Positions 7,767 through 15,600 of a stretch of 17,532 nt of DNA are shown in pieces. This DNA is from CAZFVY01 sp964522665 (GTDB lineage Bacteria > Verrucomicrobiota > Verrucomicrobiia > Limisphaerales > CAZFVY01). Location: NCBI GenBank assembly GCA_964522665.1, contig CAZFVY010000135.1, positions 1-17,532 on the forward strand. The letters run 5' to 3'. Below the pieces are notes generated by a model, which searched no databases, was not told the DNA's origin, and worked only from the letters and a program-made list of their open reading frames with translations. The position numbers were made by a program, and so were the translations under genes. The stretch's first letter is position 1. Each line of letters starts with the position of its first letter.

Positions 7767-9476
7767 CTACTGCAAAGTAAACGTTCCGCCCTGCGTCAGT
7801 TCGACCATGAGTTGCGTGATCGTGATCGTGTTCACGAAACTTCCGCTCGTCGGGGTCAGGAAGGTAACCGCCGTGACCCCTGGCAACGGAATCCCCATGT
7901 AAGTCAAGGTGAACGAGATCGCCGCCGACGCGGTCCCGGTCTTGGCGTAGCTATACGTGCCACTGGAGGGCGGCGTCGCTCCCGAAACGGGCACGATGGT
8001 GTAAGTGTTCGTCGTCGCCGACGCCACGAAATTGAACGACCCGTTCGTCGCCAGCGGCGGCGTGCCGTTCGTAATCACGAGCGTAATCGTCCGGCCCGCG
8101 ATGGAGTCCGGCGCCAGCGACGCCGTCGCCAGCGACAGCAAGGCCGGCTGGCTGGTCACCGCGCCGACGAAATTCGACACTGACACCGTATAGGGCCCCA
8201 CGTTCGCCGCCTGCGTGTTGGTGACCGACAGCGAGGCGCTCGTCGCCTGCGCGATCGCCGCGCCGTTGAAGAACCATTGATAACTCAACGGCGCCGTCCC
8301 GGCCGCGCCGACGCTGAACTGCGCCGTCGCCCCCGACGCCACCGCCACGCTCTGCGGCTGCGCCGTAATCGTCGGCGCCACCGCCGGCGCCAGCACCGTC
8401 AACGCCGCCAGCCCGCTCTGCGCCAGCCCGGCCGCGTTCGCCACGGAAACCGTGTAAACGCCCGCGTTGGCCGGTTGCGCGTTGGAGATCGTTAAGGTCG
8501 CGTTCGTCGCGCCGTCCAACCCCGCGCCTTTGAAAAACCATTGATAACTCAGCGGCGCCGTCCCGGTCGCCACCACGCTGAAACCCGCCGTTCCCCCCGC
8601 CACCACCGTCTGGCTCACCGGCTGCGTCGTAATCGTCGGCGCCGAGACCACGGCCAAGATCGCCGGCGCGCTGAGCGCCGTTCCAACCGAGTTGGACACG
8701 GAGACGGTGTAAGGGCCGGAACTGCTCGGTTGGACGTTGGCTAGCGTCAGGCTCGCGTTGGTCGCCTTCGCCACCGCCGCGCCATTGAACAACCATTGAT
8801 AACTCAACGGCGCCGATCCGATCGCTACCACATTGAACGTGGCGTTTCCGCCCGCCACCACCGTCAGGCCCACCGGCTGCGCCGTGATCGACGGCGATAA
8901 CAAAGGCTCGCTCACGGTGAGCGTCGCCGTCTGGCTGCGCGCCGTTCCCGCCGCGTTTGACACCGCGACGACGTACGGCCCCGCGTTGGCCGGCGTTATG
9001 TTATTGATCGTTAAACTGGCATTGGTGGCGCCGGTCAGGGCCACGCCATTGAAAAGCCATTGATAGCTCATCGGCGCCGCCCCGGTCGCGACCACCGTGA
9101 ACGTCACAAACCCACCCGTCTTCGTAATCTGATCCAGCGGCTGCGTGACGATCACCGGCGCGCTCCCGGCGGCGGCCTGGACACGATAAAAACGCCGGCC
9201 CAACCCCTTGGCGCCCGGGTCGTTGAAAGGCATCGTGCCGTTCGTGCTCATGATGTTCGTCACGCTCACGCCCGCCGCGAAGCCCGCCGAAGTGAGGTTC
9301 GTCAACGCCGTCACCTGATAAAGCTGTCCGGTCGGCCCCGTGATCGTCCCCTCGAACCCGTTCGTCGCTGAAAAGCGCAGCGCATTGAGCTTGATCTGTT
9401 GCCCCACCAGGCCGGGCAACGCCGCAATCGAGAGCGCAAGGACGAGAAAACTAAGTTTGGCAAATCGGCTGGTCAT
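7767..9476 (-). CDS. Secreted protein with four Ig-like repeats
   Basis: A 569-residue exported protein. Residues 6-25 (AKLSFLVLALSIAALPGLVG) form a signal peptide. Residues about 30-100 form a conserved-looking N-terminal segment ending GRRFYRVQAA. Four Ig-like repeats follow at about 107-188, 196-276, 279-362 and 368-449. Each has the pattern TxQPxxxxVxxGxxxxFxVxAxGxAPxSYQW, an ATNASLTI-like strand and a GPYxVxVSN-like strand. The conserved tryptophans are at 140, 228, 313 and 401. The protein has no cysteine, so the repeats must fold without the usual disulphide. Residues about 457-569 are a Gly/Thr/Ser-rich beta domain ending GGTFTLQ, a tail style seen in verrucomicrobial secreted proteins. 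Such repeats usually mediate adhesion or act as spacers on the surface. No enzyme domain or anchor is visible, so the exact role is open. ATG at 9476 has no clear ribosome binding site. It is on the same strand as the receptors. Confidence 0.9.
   Translation of the reverse strand: MTSRFAKLSFLVLALSIAALPGLVGQQIKLNALRFSATNGFEGTITGPTGQLYQVTALTNLTSAGFAAGVSVTNIMSTNGTMPFNDPGAKGLGRRFYRVQAAAGSAPVIVTQPLDQITKTGGFVTFTVVATGAAPMSYQWLFNGVALTGATNASLTINNITPANAGPYVVAVSNAAGTARSQTATLTVSEPLLSPSITAQPVGLTVVAGGNATFNVVAIGSAPLSYQWLFNGAAVAKATNASLTLANVQPSSSGPYTVSVSNSVGTALSAPAILAVVSAPTITTQPVSQTVVAGGTAGFSVVATGTAPLSYQWFFKGAGLDGATNATLTISNAQPANAGVYTVSVANAAGLAQSGLAALTVLAPAVAPTITAQPQSVAVASGATAQFSVGAAGTAPLSYQWFFNGAAIAQATSASLSVTNTQAANVGPYTVSVSNFVGAVTSQPALLSLATASLAPDSIAGRTITLVITNGTPPLATNGSFNFVASATTNTYTIVPVSGATPPSSGTYSYAKTGTASAAISFTLTYMGIPLPGVTAVTFLTPTSGSFVNTITITQLMVELTQGGTFTLQ
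8275..9080 (-). repeat. DNA-level tandem repeats inside the Ig-repeat gene
   Basis: The sequence CCATTGATAACTCA and close variants recurs at 8275, 8538, 8793 and 9057, spaced 263, 255 and 264 bases, matching the 85-88-residue Ig-like domains. The surrounding bases (GCCGGTTGCGC- and CGGCGCCGTCCCGG-like stretches) are also shared. This gives substrate for repeat-number change by recombination. Confidence 0.75.
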
Positions 9477-9631
9477 AGTCGCGTCGGTCTGTTTCGACGC
9501 TGGTAAGGCTAATCAGAAACCACCCCGGAAAGCAATTCCGTTCCATTGGCGTATTCACGCCATCCCCGCCGCCAGGTTCACTATCGCTACCGGGTTCGCC
9601 CCTGCCGCCAGGTCCACCCCCCAACCCTATC

Positions 9632-9775
9632 GAGTGCGGCGGCCCATCGACCTCGAGCCACGCCCCTTGGACTGCGGCGGCCCAGCCTTCGCCTAAGGCT
9701 TCGGCTCGGCCCATCGACCTCAAGCCGCGCCGTAGCGCAGCGAAGGCGGCAGAGCGCAGCGCCGACGCCGCTTTC
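9632..9775. repeat. Degenerate dispersed intergenic repeat
   Basis: The 9477-9822 spacer (346 bases) holds no convincing gene. It contains a 23-base direct repeat beginning GCCCATCGACCTC (9642-9664 and 9709-9731, two mismatches), a 12-base direct repeat TGCGGCGGCCCA (9635-9646 and 9673-9684), and a hairpin AGCCTT/AAGGCT (9684-9689 and 9695-9700). Its right end, near 9752-9775 (AGAGCGCAGCGCCGACGCCGC), resembles the core of the 160-bp units at the right edge of the window (AAGCGCAGCGCGACACCGC), and its left end, GAGTGCGGCGGC, resembles their GAGTGCGGTGGC. It is probably an eroded member of a dispersed repeat family. The promoter of the Ig-repeat gene should lie at the left end of this spacer, but no clear -35/-10 pair is visible. 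Confidence 0.5.
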
Positions 9776-9822
9776 ACCTCGCCCCTCGCACCCGCAAGCC
9801 CTCCCGGCGACCAGCGTCGATC

Positions 9823-10185
9823 CTAGTGACCGTGGCCCCCGCCATCGCCGCCGCCATGACCGCCCCCGTCTCCGCCCCCGTGGCCCCCTGCATCCCCGCC
9901 TCCGTGGCCATGCCCGCCACCGTGCCCATGCCCGCCCGCATCGTGGCCATGCCCGTGATGCGAGCCGCCCTGCGATCCGTGATGATGGTGGTGATGATGC
10001 GACCCGTGATGCCCTGAGCCGCCGGAATCGTCCGACCCATCCCCGTCTCCCGCGTCAAACCAGCCCCCGCCGTCGCCCGGACCGGAATCTCCCCAACGCC
10101 CCCGCCGCGACCGCCCCCGCAGCCCCGCCGTCAGCACGACCACTCCAACGACTACCAAAACCGCGACCAAAAAAGGATATTCCAT
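9823..10185 (-). CDS. Small membrane protein with His/Gly/Asp-rich tail
   Basis: A 120-residue protein. Residues about 5-21 (FLVAVLVVVGVVVLTAGL) form one transmembrane segment, followed by a basic stretch (RGRSRRGR) that suggests the tail is in the cytoplasm by the positive-inside rule. The region about 30-55 is Gly/Asp/Ser-rich. The last roughly 62 residues contain 21 histidines, including a run of seven and then GHGHGGG- and GGGDGGGHGGG-like repeats. Such tails bind Ni, Zn, Co or Cu in metal chaperones and storage proteins, but low-complexity tails also occur without known function. No family is recognised. ATG at 10185 has AGGA 5 bases upstream, which supports it as a real gene. The codons of the His run mix CAT and CAC, so the run is not just a simple DNA repeat. 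Its neighbours give no functional clue. Confidence 0.7.
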   Translation of the reverse strand: MEYPFLVAVLVVVGVVVLTAGLRGRSRRGRWGDSGPGDGGGWFDAGDGDGSDDSGGSGHHGSHHHHHHHGSQGGSHHGHGHDAGGHGHGGGHGHGGGDAGGHGGGDGGGHGGGDGGGHGH

Positions 10186-10614
10186 AAACGTCCTATTCTC
10201 CCTGACACGCAGCCGCCAGTTGAACCGCCGGCCACCATGCCTTCACCGACCCTGCGCCCCGGGCAAAACCGTGTCAACAGCCGTCAACGGTGAACATCCG
10301 GCTCGCGCGCAACTTCGAGTGAATGACGAGTATCTGCCGTTCAGTCTGAAGCTCTTAGATGGTCCAAAAGCCCGCCATGGAATCGCCGGGCTGGAGCACG
10401 GCGAAGTTCCAGGAAGTCATCCCTCAAATAAAAATTGCGCAGGCCCGTCAGGCGGGGACCGATTCGCTTGCCCCCGCGCGCCAAATCGCCAACCACGGCA
10501 ACAAATCGAAGCTGGCGCCCATGCCACCCGCGCGCGGGCCGTCCCGTGAGTCCGCCCGGGACGGCGACGCTCTATCAGGCGCTATTACGCGTTGTCGGTA
10601 GCGGTCCGTCGCGT
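10186..10614. other. Intergenic region without a recognisable gene
   Basis: This stretch of 429 bases between the start of the His-rich protein gene and the stop of the sigma factor gene holds only short overlapping frames without family resemblance or ribosome sites. The left end should carry the promoter of the His-rich protein gene. The right third carries strong GC palindromes, listed separately. A less GC-rich patch lies at about 10320-10445. Confidence 0.5.
10527..10565. repeat. Adjacent palindrome and hairpin downstream of the sigma factor gene
   Basis: A perfect 12-bp palindrome, CCCGCGCGCGGG (10527-10538), abuts a hairpin with a 9-bp stem, GCCGTCCCG (10538-10546) pairing with CGGGACGGC (10557-10565) around a 10-base loop. 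It lies 50 bases past the stop of the minus-strand sigma factor gene, where a transcript-end structure would be expected, but no T-run follows on the minus strand. It may stabilise the mRNA end or be a REP-like element. Confidence 0.5.
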
Positions 10615-12051
10615 TCACTTCGCCGCGGCGCTGCCGAGCGTCGCGCGCTGCTGCTGCTGGGCCTCCCACCAGCCGAAGTTGCCATCCGGCGCCAGGTGAG
10701 TTTGGACCGAGCCATCGACCAACGTGTAGTCCCGCTCCCAGCTACCGTCGGGCTGGCGCCGCGCCACGCGCTCGCGGAAAAGCAACGCCTCCGGCTGGCG
10801 AATACTCTCGGGAACCGGTTGGACAAACTCAAAACGGGCCAGCATTTCCGCGGTGAGGTCAACCGGGAAACTATCTTTGTCCCGGTTGATATTCGCGCGA
10901 ATCTCGGCGGCGATCTGCTCCAGATTCCGCGGCAACGCGCCCTCATGATCGTTGGCGTAAAGACGGACGCAGTAACCAAGGAATTTCCCCGCCTGAATGC
11001 TCTCGGTCCGGAGCCGCAAGGCCTGCGCCTCGGCGGGGTCAGTTGGGGGTTGAGCCGGCTCGGCGGCGAACGTTTCCCCGGTGACCTTGCGGTTCAACGC
11101 CCCGGCGGCTTCGGCCGCTTCCCGCCGCAGGCGCGCCACCTCGCCCCGGAGGCGGAGTAATTCGAGATGCTCGGCGCGCAGGCGCTCCGAATCCGCGGCG
11201 GCGGCGTTGCTCGTCACCGCGCGCGGTTCCTCCCCGCGCGACGGAGCGGGCGACGCGGCCGAGTCCCGCAACGCGCGGTTTTCGCGCTGCAAGCGTTGGA
11301 GGGAACGTTGTTGATACGCGAGTGGAACCAGCGCCACGGCGAGCGTGAGCGCGGAGATGGCAAGTTTGGTTTTCATAATAAACAGCGTTTGAATCAGCCC
11401 GGCCGAGGCGCCGGCGGTTCCGGCGGACGCCAGCGCCGCCGCGGCCACCGTGGCGGCGAGCGTCGCGGGGACCGGTTGGATCGCGCCCGAAGTGATCGCC
11501 GCGGCGAGCGCCGCCGTGGTCGTCACCCGTCCGCGGCGCGCGAAGTAGGCGCGCAATTTCTCGACCGCCCGCCCGATGCGCTTCTGCGCCGCGAACTCGC
11601 TGACCCCCTGCGCGGCGGCGACCTCCTTCACGCTGCGGTTCTCGAAAAAGCGGAGCGCCACCGTGTCCTGCTCGGCGGGGGCGAGGCGCGCCATCGCCTC
11701 TTCGAGCAACGGTTCGATCTGACGCCAGGTTTCGTCGGCGGTCGGGAGCATATCGACGGTGGCGAGTTGTTCACGTTCGCGCCGGCGACCCTCGCGCCGC
11801 AGCGTCGCCGAGGCGAAATGGCCCGCCGCGCGGTAAAGCCAGGCGCTCAGGATCGTGCCCTCGCCCAGGCGCGCGCCCTTCTGCGCCAGGAGCGTGAAGA
11901 CTTGTTGCGTGACATCCTCCGCCAGTTGGTCGTCCCGCAACCGCCGCCGGGCCGCGGAATGGACCAGGCCGATGTGCCGCTCGACCAGGCGCGCGAACGC
12001 GGCTTGCGAACCGGAGACGGCGTATTGCCGCAATAATTCCTGGTCGTTCAT
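10615..12051 (-). CDS. Sigma-70 family (ECF-type) sigma factor with transmembrane segment and C-terminal extension
   Basis: A 478-residue protein whose first 170 residues are an ECF-type sigma factor. Region 2 is at about 6-75 (QAAFARLVERHIGLVHSAAR, DDQLAEDVTQQVFTLLAQK). Region 4 is at about 115-172, with the helix-turn-helix RSVKEVAAAQGVSEFAAQKR. An alanine-rich linker (178-220) leads to one transmembrane helix at about 228-245 (TKLAISALTLAVALVPLAY). Charged coiled-coil stretches follow (250-265 and 288-318), then a C-terminal domain (345-478) with LYANDHEGALPRNLEQI and DYTLVDGSVQTHLAPDG. That last domain resembles the C-terminal half of DUF1559-type pseudopilin-like proteins. The frame extends to an ATG at 12135, but ATG at 12051 is preferred: GGAA precedes it, it begins MNDQELLRQY as such sigma factors do, and a candidate promoter lies just upstream. 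A plausible reading is a membrane-tethered sigma factor controlled by its own extracytoplasmic part. Confidence 0.88.
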   Translation of the reverse strand: MNDQELLRQYAVSGSQAAFARLVERHIGLVHSAARRRLRDDQLAEDVTQQVFTLLAQKGARLGEGTILSAWLYRAAGHFASATLRREGRRREREQLATVDMLPTADETWRQIEPLLEEAMARLAPAEQDTVALRFFENRSVKEVAAAQGVSEFAAQKRIGRAVEKLRAYFARRGRVTTTAALAAAITSGAIQPVPATLAATVAAAALASAGTAGASAGLIQTLFIMKTKLAISALTLAVALVPLAYQQRSLQRLQRENRALRDSAASPAPSRGEEPRAVTSNAAAADSERLRAEHLELLRLRGEVARLRREAAEAAGALNRKVTGETFAAEPAQPPTDPAEAQALRLRTESIQAGKFLGYCVRLYANDHEGALPRNLEQIAAEIRANINRDKDSFPVDLTAEMLARFEFVQPVPESIRQPEALLFRERVARRQPDGSWERDYTLVDGSVQTHLAPDGNFGWWEAQQQQRATLGSAAAK

Positions 12052-12066
12052 CACAATTTCCAATCT

Positions 12067-12097
12067 ATTATGTCCACCCGAAGTCGAAACCTGACAA
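12067..12097 (-). promoter_or_regulatory. Candidate promoter of the membrane-anchored sigma factor gene
   Basis: Read on the minus strand, TTGTCA (12097-12092) and CATAAT (12072-12067) resemble sigma-70 -35 and -10 boxes, with a 19-base spacer that is longer than the ideal 17. Transcription would begin close to the ATG at 12051 and downstream of the ATG at 12135, which supports the shorter start. The same 90-base gap must also hold the promoter of the divergent methyltransferase-like gene, which I could not resolve. Confidence 0.35.
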
Positions 12098-12140
12098 GAT
12101 TCCAGACGGAACGTCACAACTGCCCCGCGCGTCATCGCGT

Positions 12141-12575
12141 ATGCGGAAAATTCTCTCGTTCATCGGTTACCTCGGCATGGTGGGCGGATTGGTTTGGTTG
12201 CTCGCCACCGGGCGTCTCCTCTCGTGGTCGGCGCCGGTGATCTTCGTGCAGGCGGCGGCCTCACTGCTTTTTTTCTGGGCGCGCATCACGTTCGGGCGCC
12301 GCAGCTACCACGTGGTGGCGGATCCGACCGCGGGAGGGTTGGTCACCAGCGGGCCGTATCGGACCATCCGTCATCCCATTTACGCCGCGATGTGCCTGTT
12401 CACCCTGGCAGGGGTGGCCGGACATTGGTCTGGGAGCGCCGGCCTCTGCGGCGCGATCGTCTGCGCGAGCGCCGCGCTGCGAATCCACTGCGAGGAGGCC
12501 CTCGTGACGGCCCGGTATCCCGAATACACCCGTTACGCCTCGACGACCTGGCGCCTAATCCCCTACGTCTATTGA
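12141..12575 (+). CDS. Isoprenylcysteine carboxyl methyltransferase-like (ICMT/PEMT family) membrane protein
   Basis: A 144-residue integral membrane protein of the small methyltransferase family related to eukaryotic ICMT and to phospholipid methyltransferases. About four hydrophobic segments are visible: near residues 5-22, 29-46, 75-92 and 95-112. The family signature is present: GGLVTSGPYRTIRHPIY at about 69-85, where the RHPxY motif is central to S-adenosylmethionine binding, and a C-terminal EEALVTARYPEYTRYASTTW at about 118-137. In bacteria the methyl acceptor is rarely known, since prenylated CaaX proteins are not expected; lipids, quinones or small molecules are candidates. It is the only clear plus-strand gene, divergent from the sigma factor gene and convergent with the kinase gene (55 bases to its stop), so it is probably a single-gene transcript. 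No good ribosome site precedes the ATG. Confidence 0.85.
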   Translation: MRKILSFIGYLGMVGGLVWLLATGRLLSWSAPVIFVQAAASLLFFWARITFGRRSYHVVADPTAGGLVTSGPYRTIRHPIYAAMCLFTLAGVAGHWSGSAGLCGAIVCASAALRIHCEEALVTARYPEYTRYASTTWRLIPYVY

Positions 12576-12630
12576 ACCAAAATCCAACCTTCAGTCAACG
12601 CCACTTGAAACGCCCCTTTTGTCACGCGGT

Positions 12631-15600
12631 TTAGTTCGTGGGCAAGGCCACTGCGTTCCACTGTTTGTCCCAGATCAAACGGTCGCCCACTTGGAAATGG
12701 GCAACCTCCGCCAACCGCGCGTTAAACTCGAACCGTTCGACGCGGACGCCGGCGTCGGCGTTCCCGCTCGACGCGCTGGCGCTGGAAGCAAGCTCGCGCC
12801 CGTCGCGAGTGACCAGATGCGCCCCGAAACGCCGGTTGTTCCTCCCCGCCGCGTTCACGGCGATGGAGAGAAAGGCATTGCCTTCGGCATCCTGGCCGAC
12901 GCCGTTGACCTGACTCCCTCCCTCCAGCGACATCATCGTCTGGTTGTCGGGTGGAACTTCCTGAATGTTCTCCAATGGCCCAACCGTGTAACGCAGGTGG
13001 ACATTGATCCGCGCGGGCGTGTTCGTGCCGTCGCCGACCGACAACGCGCCGCGCACCCAGGCAAGGCCGCCGTTGCGCTCACTCGGCAGCTCCACTCCCG
13101 TGGCGCTCATGGCGCCAGCGGCTGGTCGAATCGCCTGATCGTGCTCGTCGAGCAGCGTTACTTCGGACCAGGTTTCCGGGTCGAAAAGCGGGTGGGAAAA
13201 CCAGAGCAGCAGAAATCGCGGCGGATTCGCCAAATGAAGCGCGGCGGCGTCGCAACGGGCCGGCGCGACCGCGCGCAGAAGGTTCAGGTCGGTCACGTTT
13301 GTCACGGGCAGTCCGTTCGGCAGCCACGCCGCGGCGGGGTGATTCGTTTCCCACTGGTCTTGCCAGGCGAGGAAGCGCAGCTCGGGCGGCGTCGTCAGGA
13401 GGAACGGCTCCGGCGGCAGTTTCGTCGCGTTGACGACCTCGACGACCATTGGCACATCGGGCCGCACGGCGACATTGTGAAACTCGACCCATTCGTAGCG
13501 TCGCCGCTGCAATTCGAATTCCGTAATTTGCGCGAACTCCGCGGCGGGAAAGGAGATCAGGGCGTTCGCGACGCCCAAGGTTCGCGACGCCTCCGGGATC
13601 GTGACCATGACGCCCTCGCGATTCAAGTAGGTCATGCGCGTCTCCCATTCGTTGGTCTTGGTGTAGAGACAACTGACGGCGAAGTTCTCCCCGCTCCCCG
13701 CCACGGCGGAGTAGGACGCCTCGAATTCGCCTTTCGACGTCCCCTGGCCCCCGTCGCCTTGACCGCGATGATTCAGGCGGATGAACGTTTCCCACGGGCC
13801 GGTCGCGAGTCCGAGCGAGACATCGGCCGTATTGGCGTCCGGCGGGCAGACGAATCGTTGGTCGAAATAGCTCGCCGGCGCGCCCGGCCCGGGCGGCCGA
13901 AACCAGGAACCGGCCAGCGCGATCTCCGCGCCCGGGCCAAAGCGAACGACCGCGGGCGAGATCGTGCCCGACGTATCCGTGATGCGGAACGCCACTTCCC
14001 GCGCCATTTCCTTTTGCTCGCCCGGGTTCCAAATCGTGCCTGGCTCAAAGGGGAACTCGCCCGCGAACGGCCCGCCGTCCGGCCGCCACTGCGGCGAGTT
14101 CGTGGCGGGGAACTTCGCCAGCGCGATCAACTCCACCGTGCCCGAGGAATAATGCCCGACGAACGTCCGCGCCGGCGCCGAATTCACCTCCGTCGCCTCC
14201 ACGTAATCCCTCGCGGCACGCTCGCGGGAGCTTTGGACGAGCCGGTGTCGAATCAACAGCAGGCCGAGGATGACGGCCAGGATGACCGCGCCGGCGCGGA
14301 GGCCGTTTTTCCGCGACCAACGGAGCGCCGCCGGCCAGCGGATCGCGGCGCCCCGAGGCGGCCGTTTTATGGCCCGCCACGCGACGCGGATAACGAGCCA
14401 GTCAGCCAGAAAACAGAGCGCCGCCGTGACCATGCCCGCCGGCAGAGCCGAGAAGCGCCCGCCGAAAAAGAAGCGGAACGGCGCGTCGGGACGTAAAACA
14501 TACCGGGCGCTCACGGCCACGAGGTTCGTGTTCAAGGCGAACAACGGGAAGGCCATGCCCAGGAAAAACGCCGTTCGCAGACCGCGCAACCGTCCCTCCG
14601 ACCGGCGAATACTCGAAACGGCAGACCAACCCAGCACGGTAATCGCGACCGCCACCAGATCCACGACCGGGCGACGGAACAGCAGCAACGGGACCATCGC
14701 CCACGCCACCATCGCCGTAACGGGATAACGCTGATCCTTCGCCGGTAGCGGCGCGCCGGACGGCGCGGACGCGGGTGATTCCGCCAGGGTCTCGAGTTGC
14801 GTCTTCAGCGCGCTCGCCTGGGAATAGCGGCGTCCGGGCGCCTTTTCGAGGGCGCGGAGCACGATCTCGTCCAGGCGCACGTCAATCTGCACTTTTCGGG
14901 AAGGCGGTTCGATCGTTTGTCCAGGCAATTCGCCAGTGAGCAATTGATAAAAGACCACGCCCAACGCGTAGATGTCGGCGCGATGATCGACTTCGGACGG
15001 GTTGTCCTTCTGCTCGGGCGCCATGTATTGCGGCGTGCCCATGACTTTGCCCGCGTCGGTCAGGGCGGCGGTTTCAGCGCCGGGCGCGGCCGCATCGGCG
15101 CCCGGCGACGGCGGGCCGGCGGGCGGCGTCTCCGGTCCAATCAGTTTCGCCAGCCCGAAATCGGCGACCTTCACGCGGCCGCGGCGGTCGAGCAGGATAT
15201 TCTCGGGCTTGATGTCGCGGTGAATGATGCCGTGGTCGTGCGCGAACTGGAGCGCGTCGCAAATCTGCGGCACCACCGCCAGCGCCTCGCGCGGCGCCAC
15301 GCGGCCGGTCTTGAGCAATTGCCGCAACGTCACCCCATCGACGAATTCCATCACGAGATAAAACAGGCCGCCCGACCGGCCGAAATCGAAGATGGTGACG
15401 ATGCCGGGATGGTTCAATTTGGCGAGCGTTTCGGCCTCGACCGCGAAACGCCGCGCGAACGCCTCATCCTTCTCGCGCTCCGGCGCCAGAATCTTGAGCG
15501 CGACGAGGCGGTTCAACGATTTCTGCCGCGCCTTGTAAACCACCCCCATGCCGCCCCGGCCCAGGCATTCCAGGATGTCGAAATTCGGAAAATGTTGGGC

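Noticed and set aside
5746..7902. 718-codon plus-strand open frame across receptor 4 and beyond
   Set aside because: It is antisense to a clear receptor gene, is Arg/His/Pro-rich with no family motif, and arises because high-GC third positions remove stops on the opposite strand.
9546..10187. 213-codon plus-strand open frame opposite the His-rich protein
   Set aside because: The translation is Arg/Pro-rich low complexity, whereas the minus-strand frame has a transmembrane helix and a good ribosome site.
10359..10601. 80-codon plus-strand open frame in the 430-base gap
   Set aside because: No ribosome site or family resemblance, and its 3' part runs through GC palindromes; too weak to call a gene.
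12619..14496. 625-codon plus-strand open frame antisense to the kinase gene
   Set aside because: Composition is Arg/Gly-rich with no motif, and the minus strand carries a kinase with all catalytic residues.
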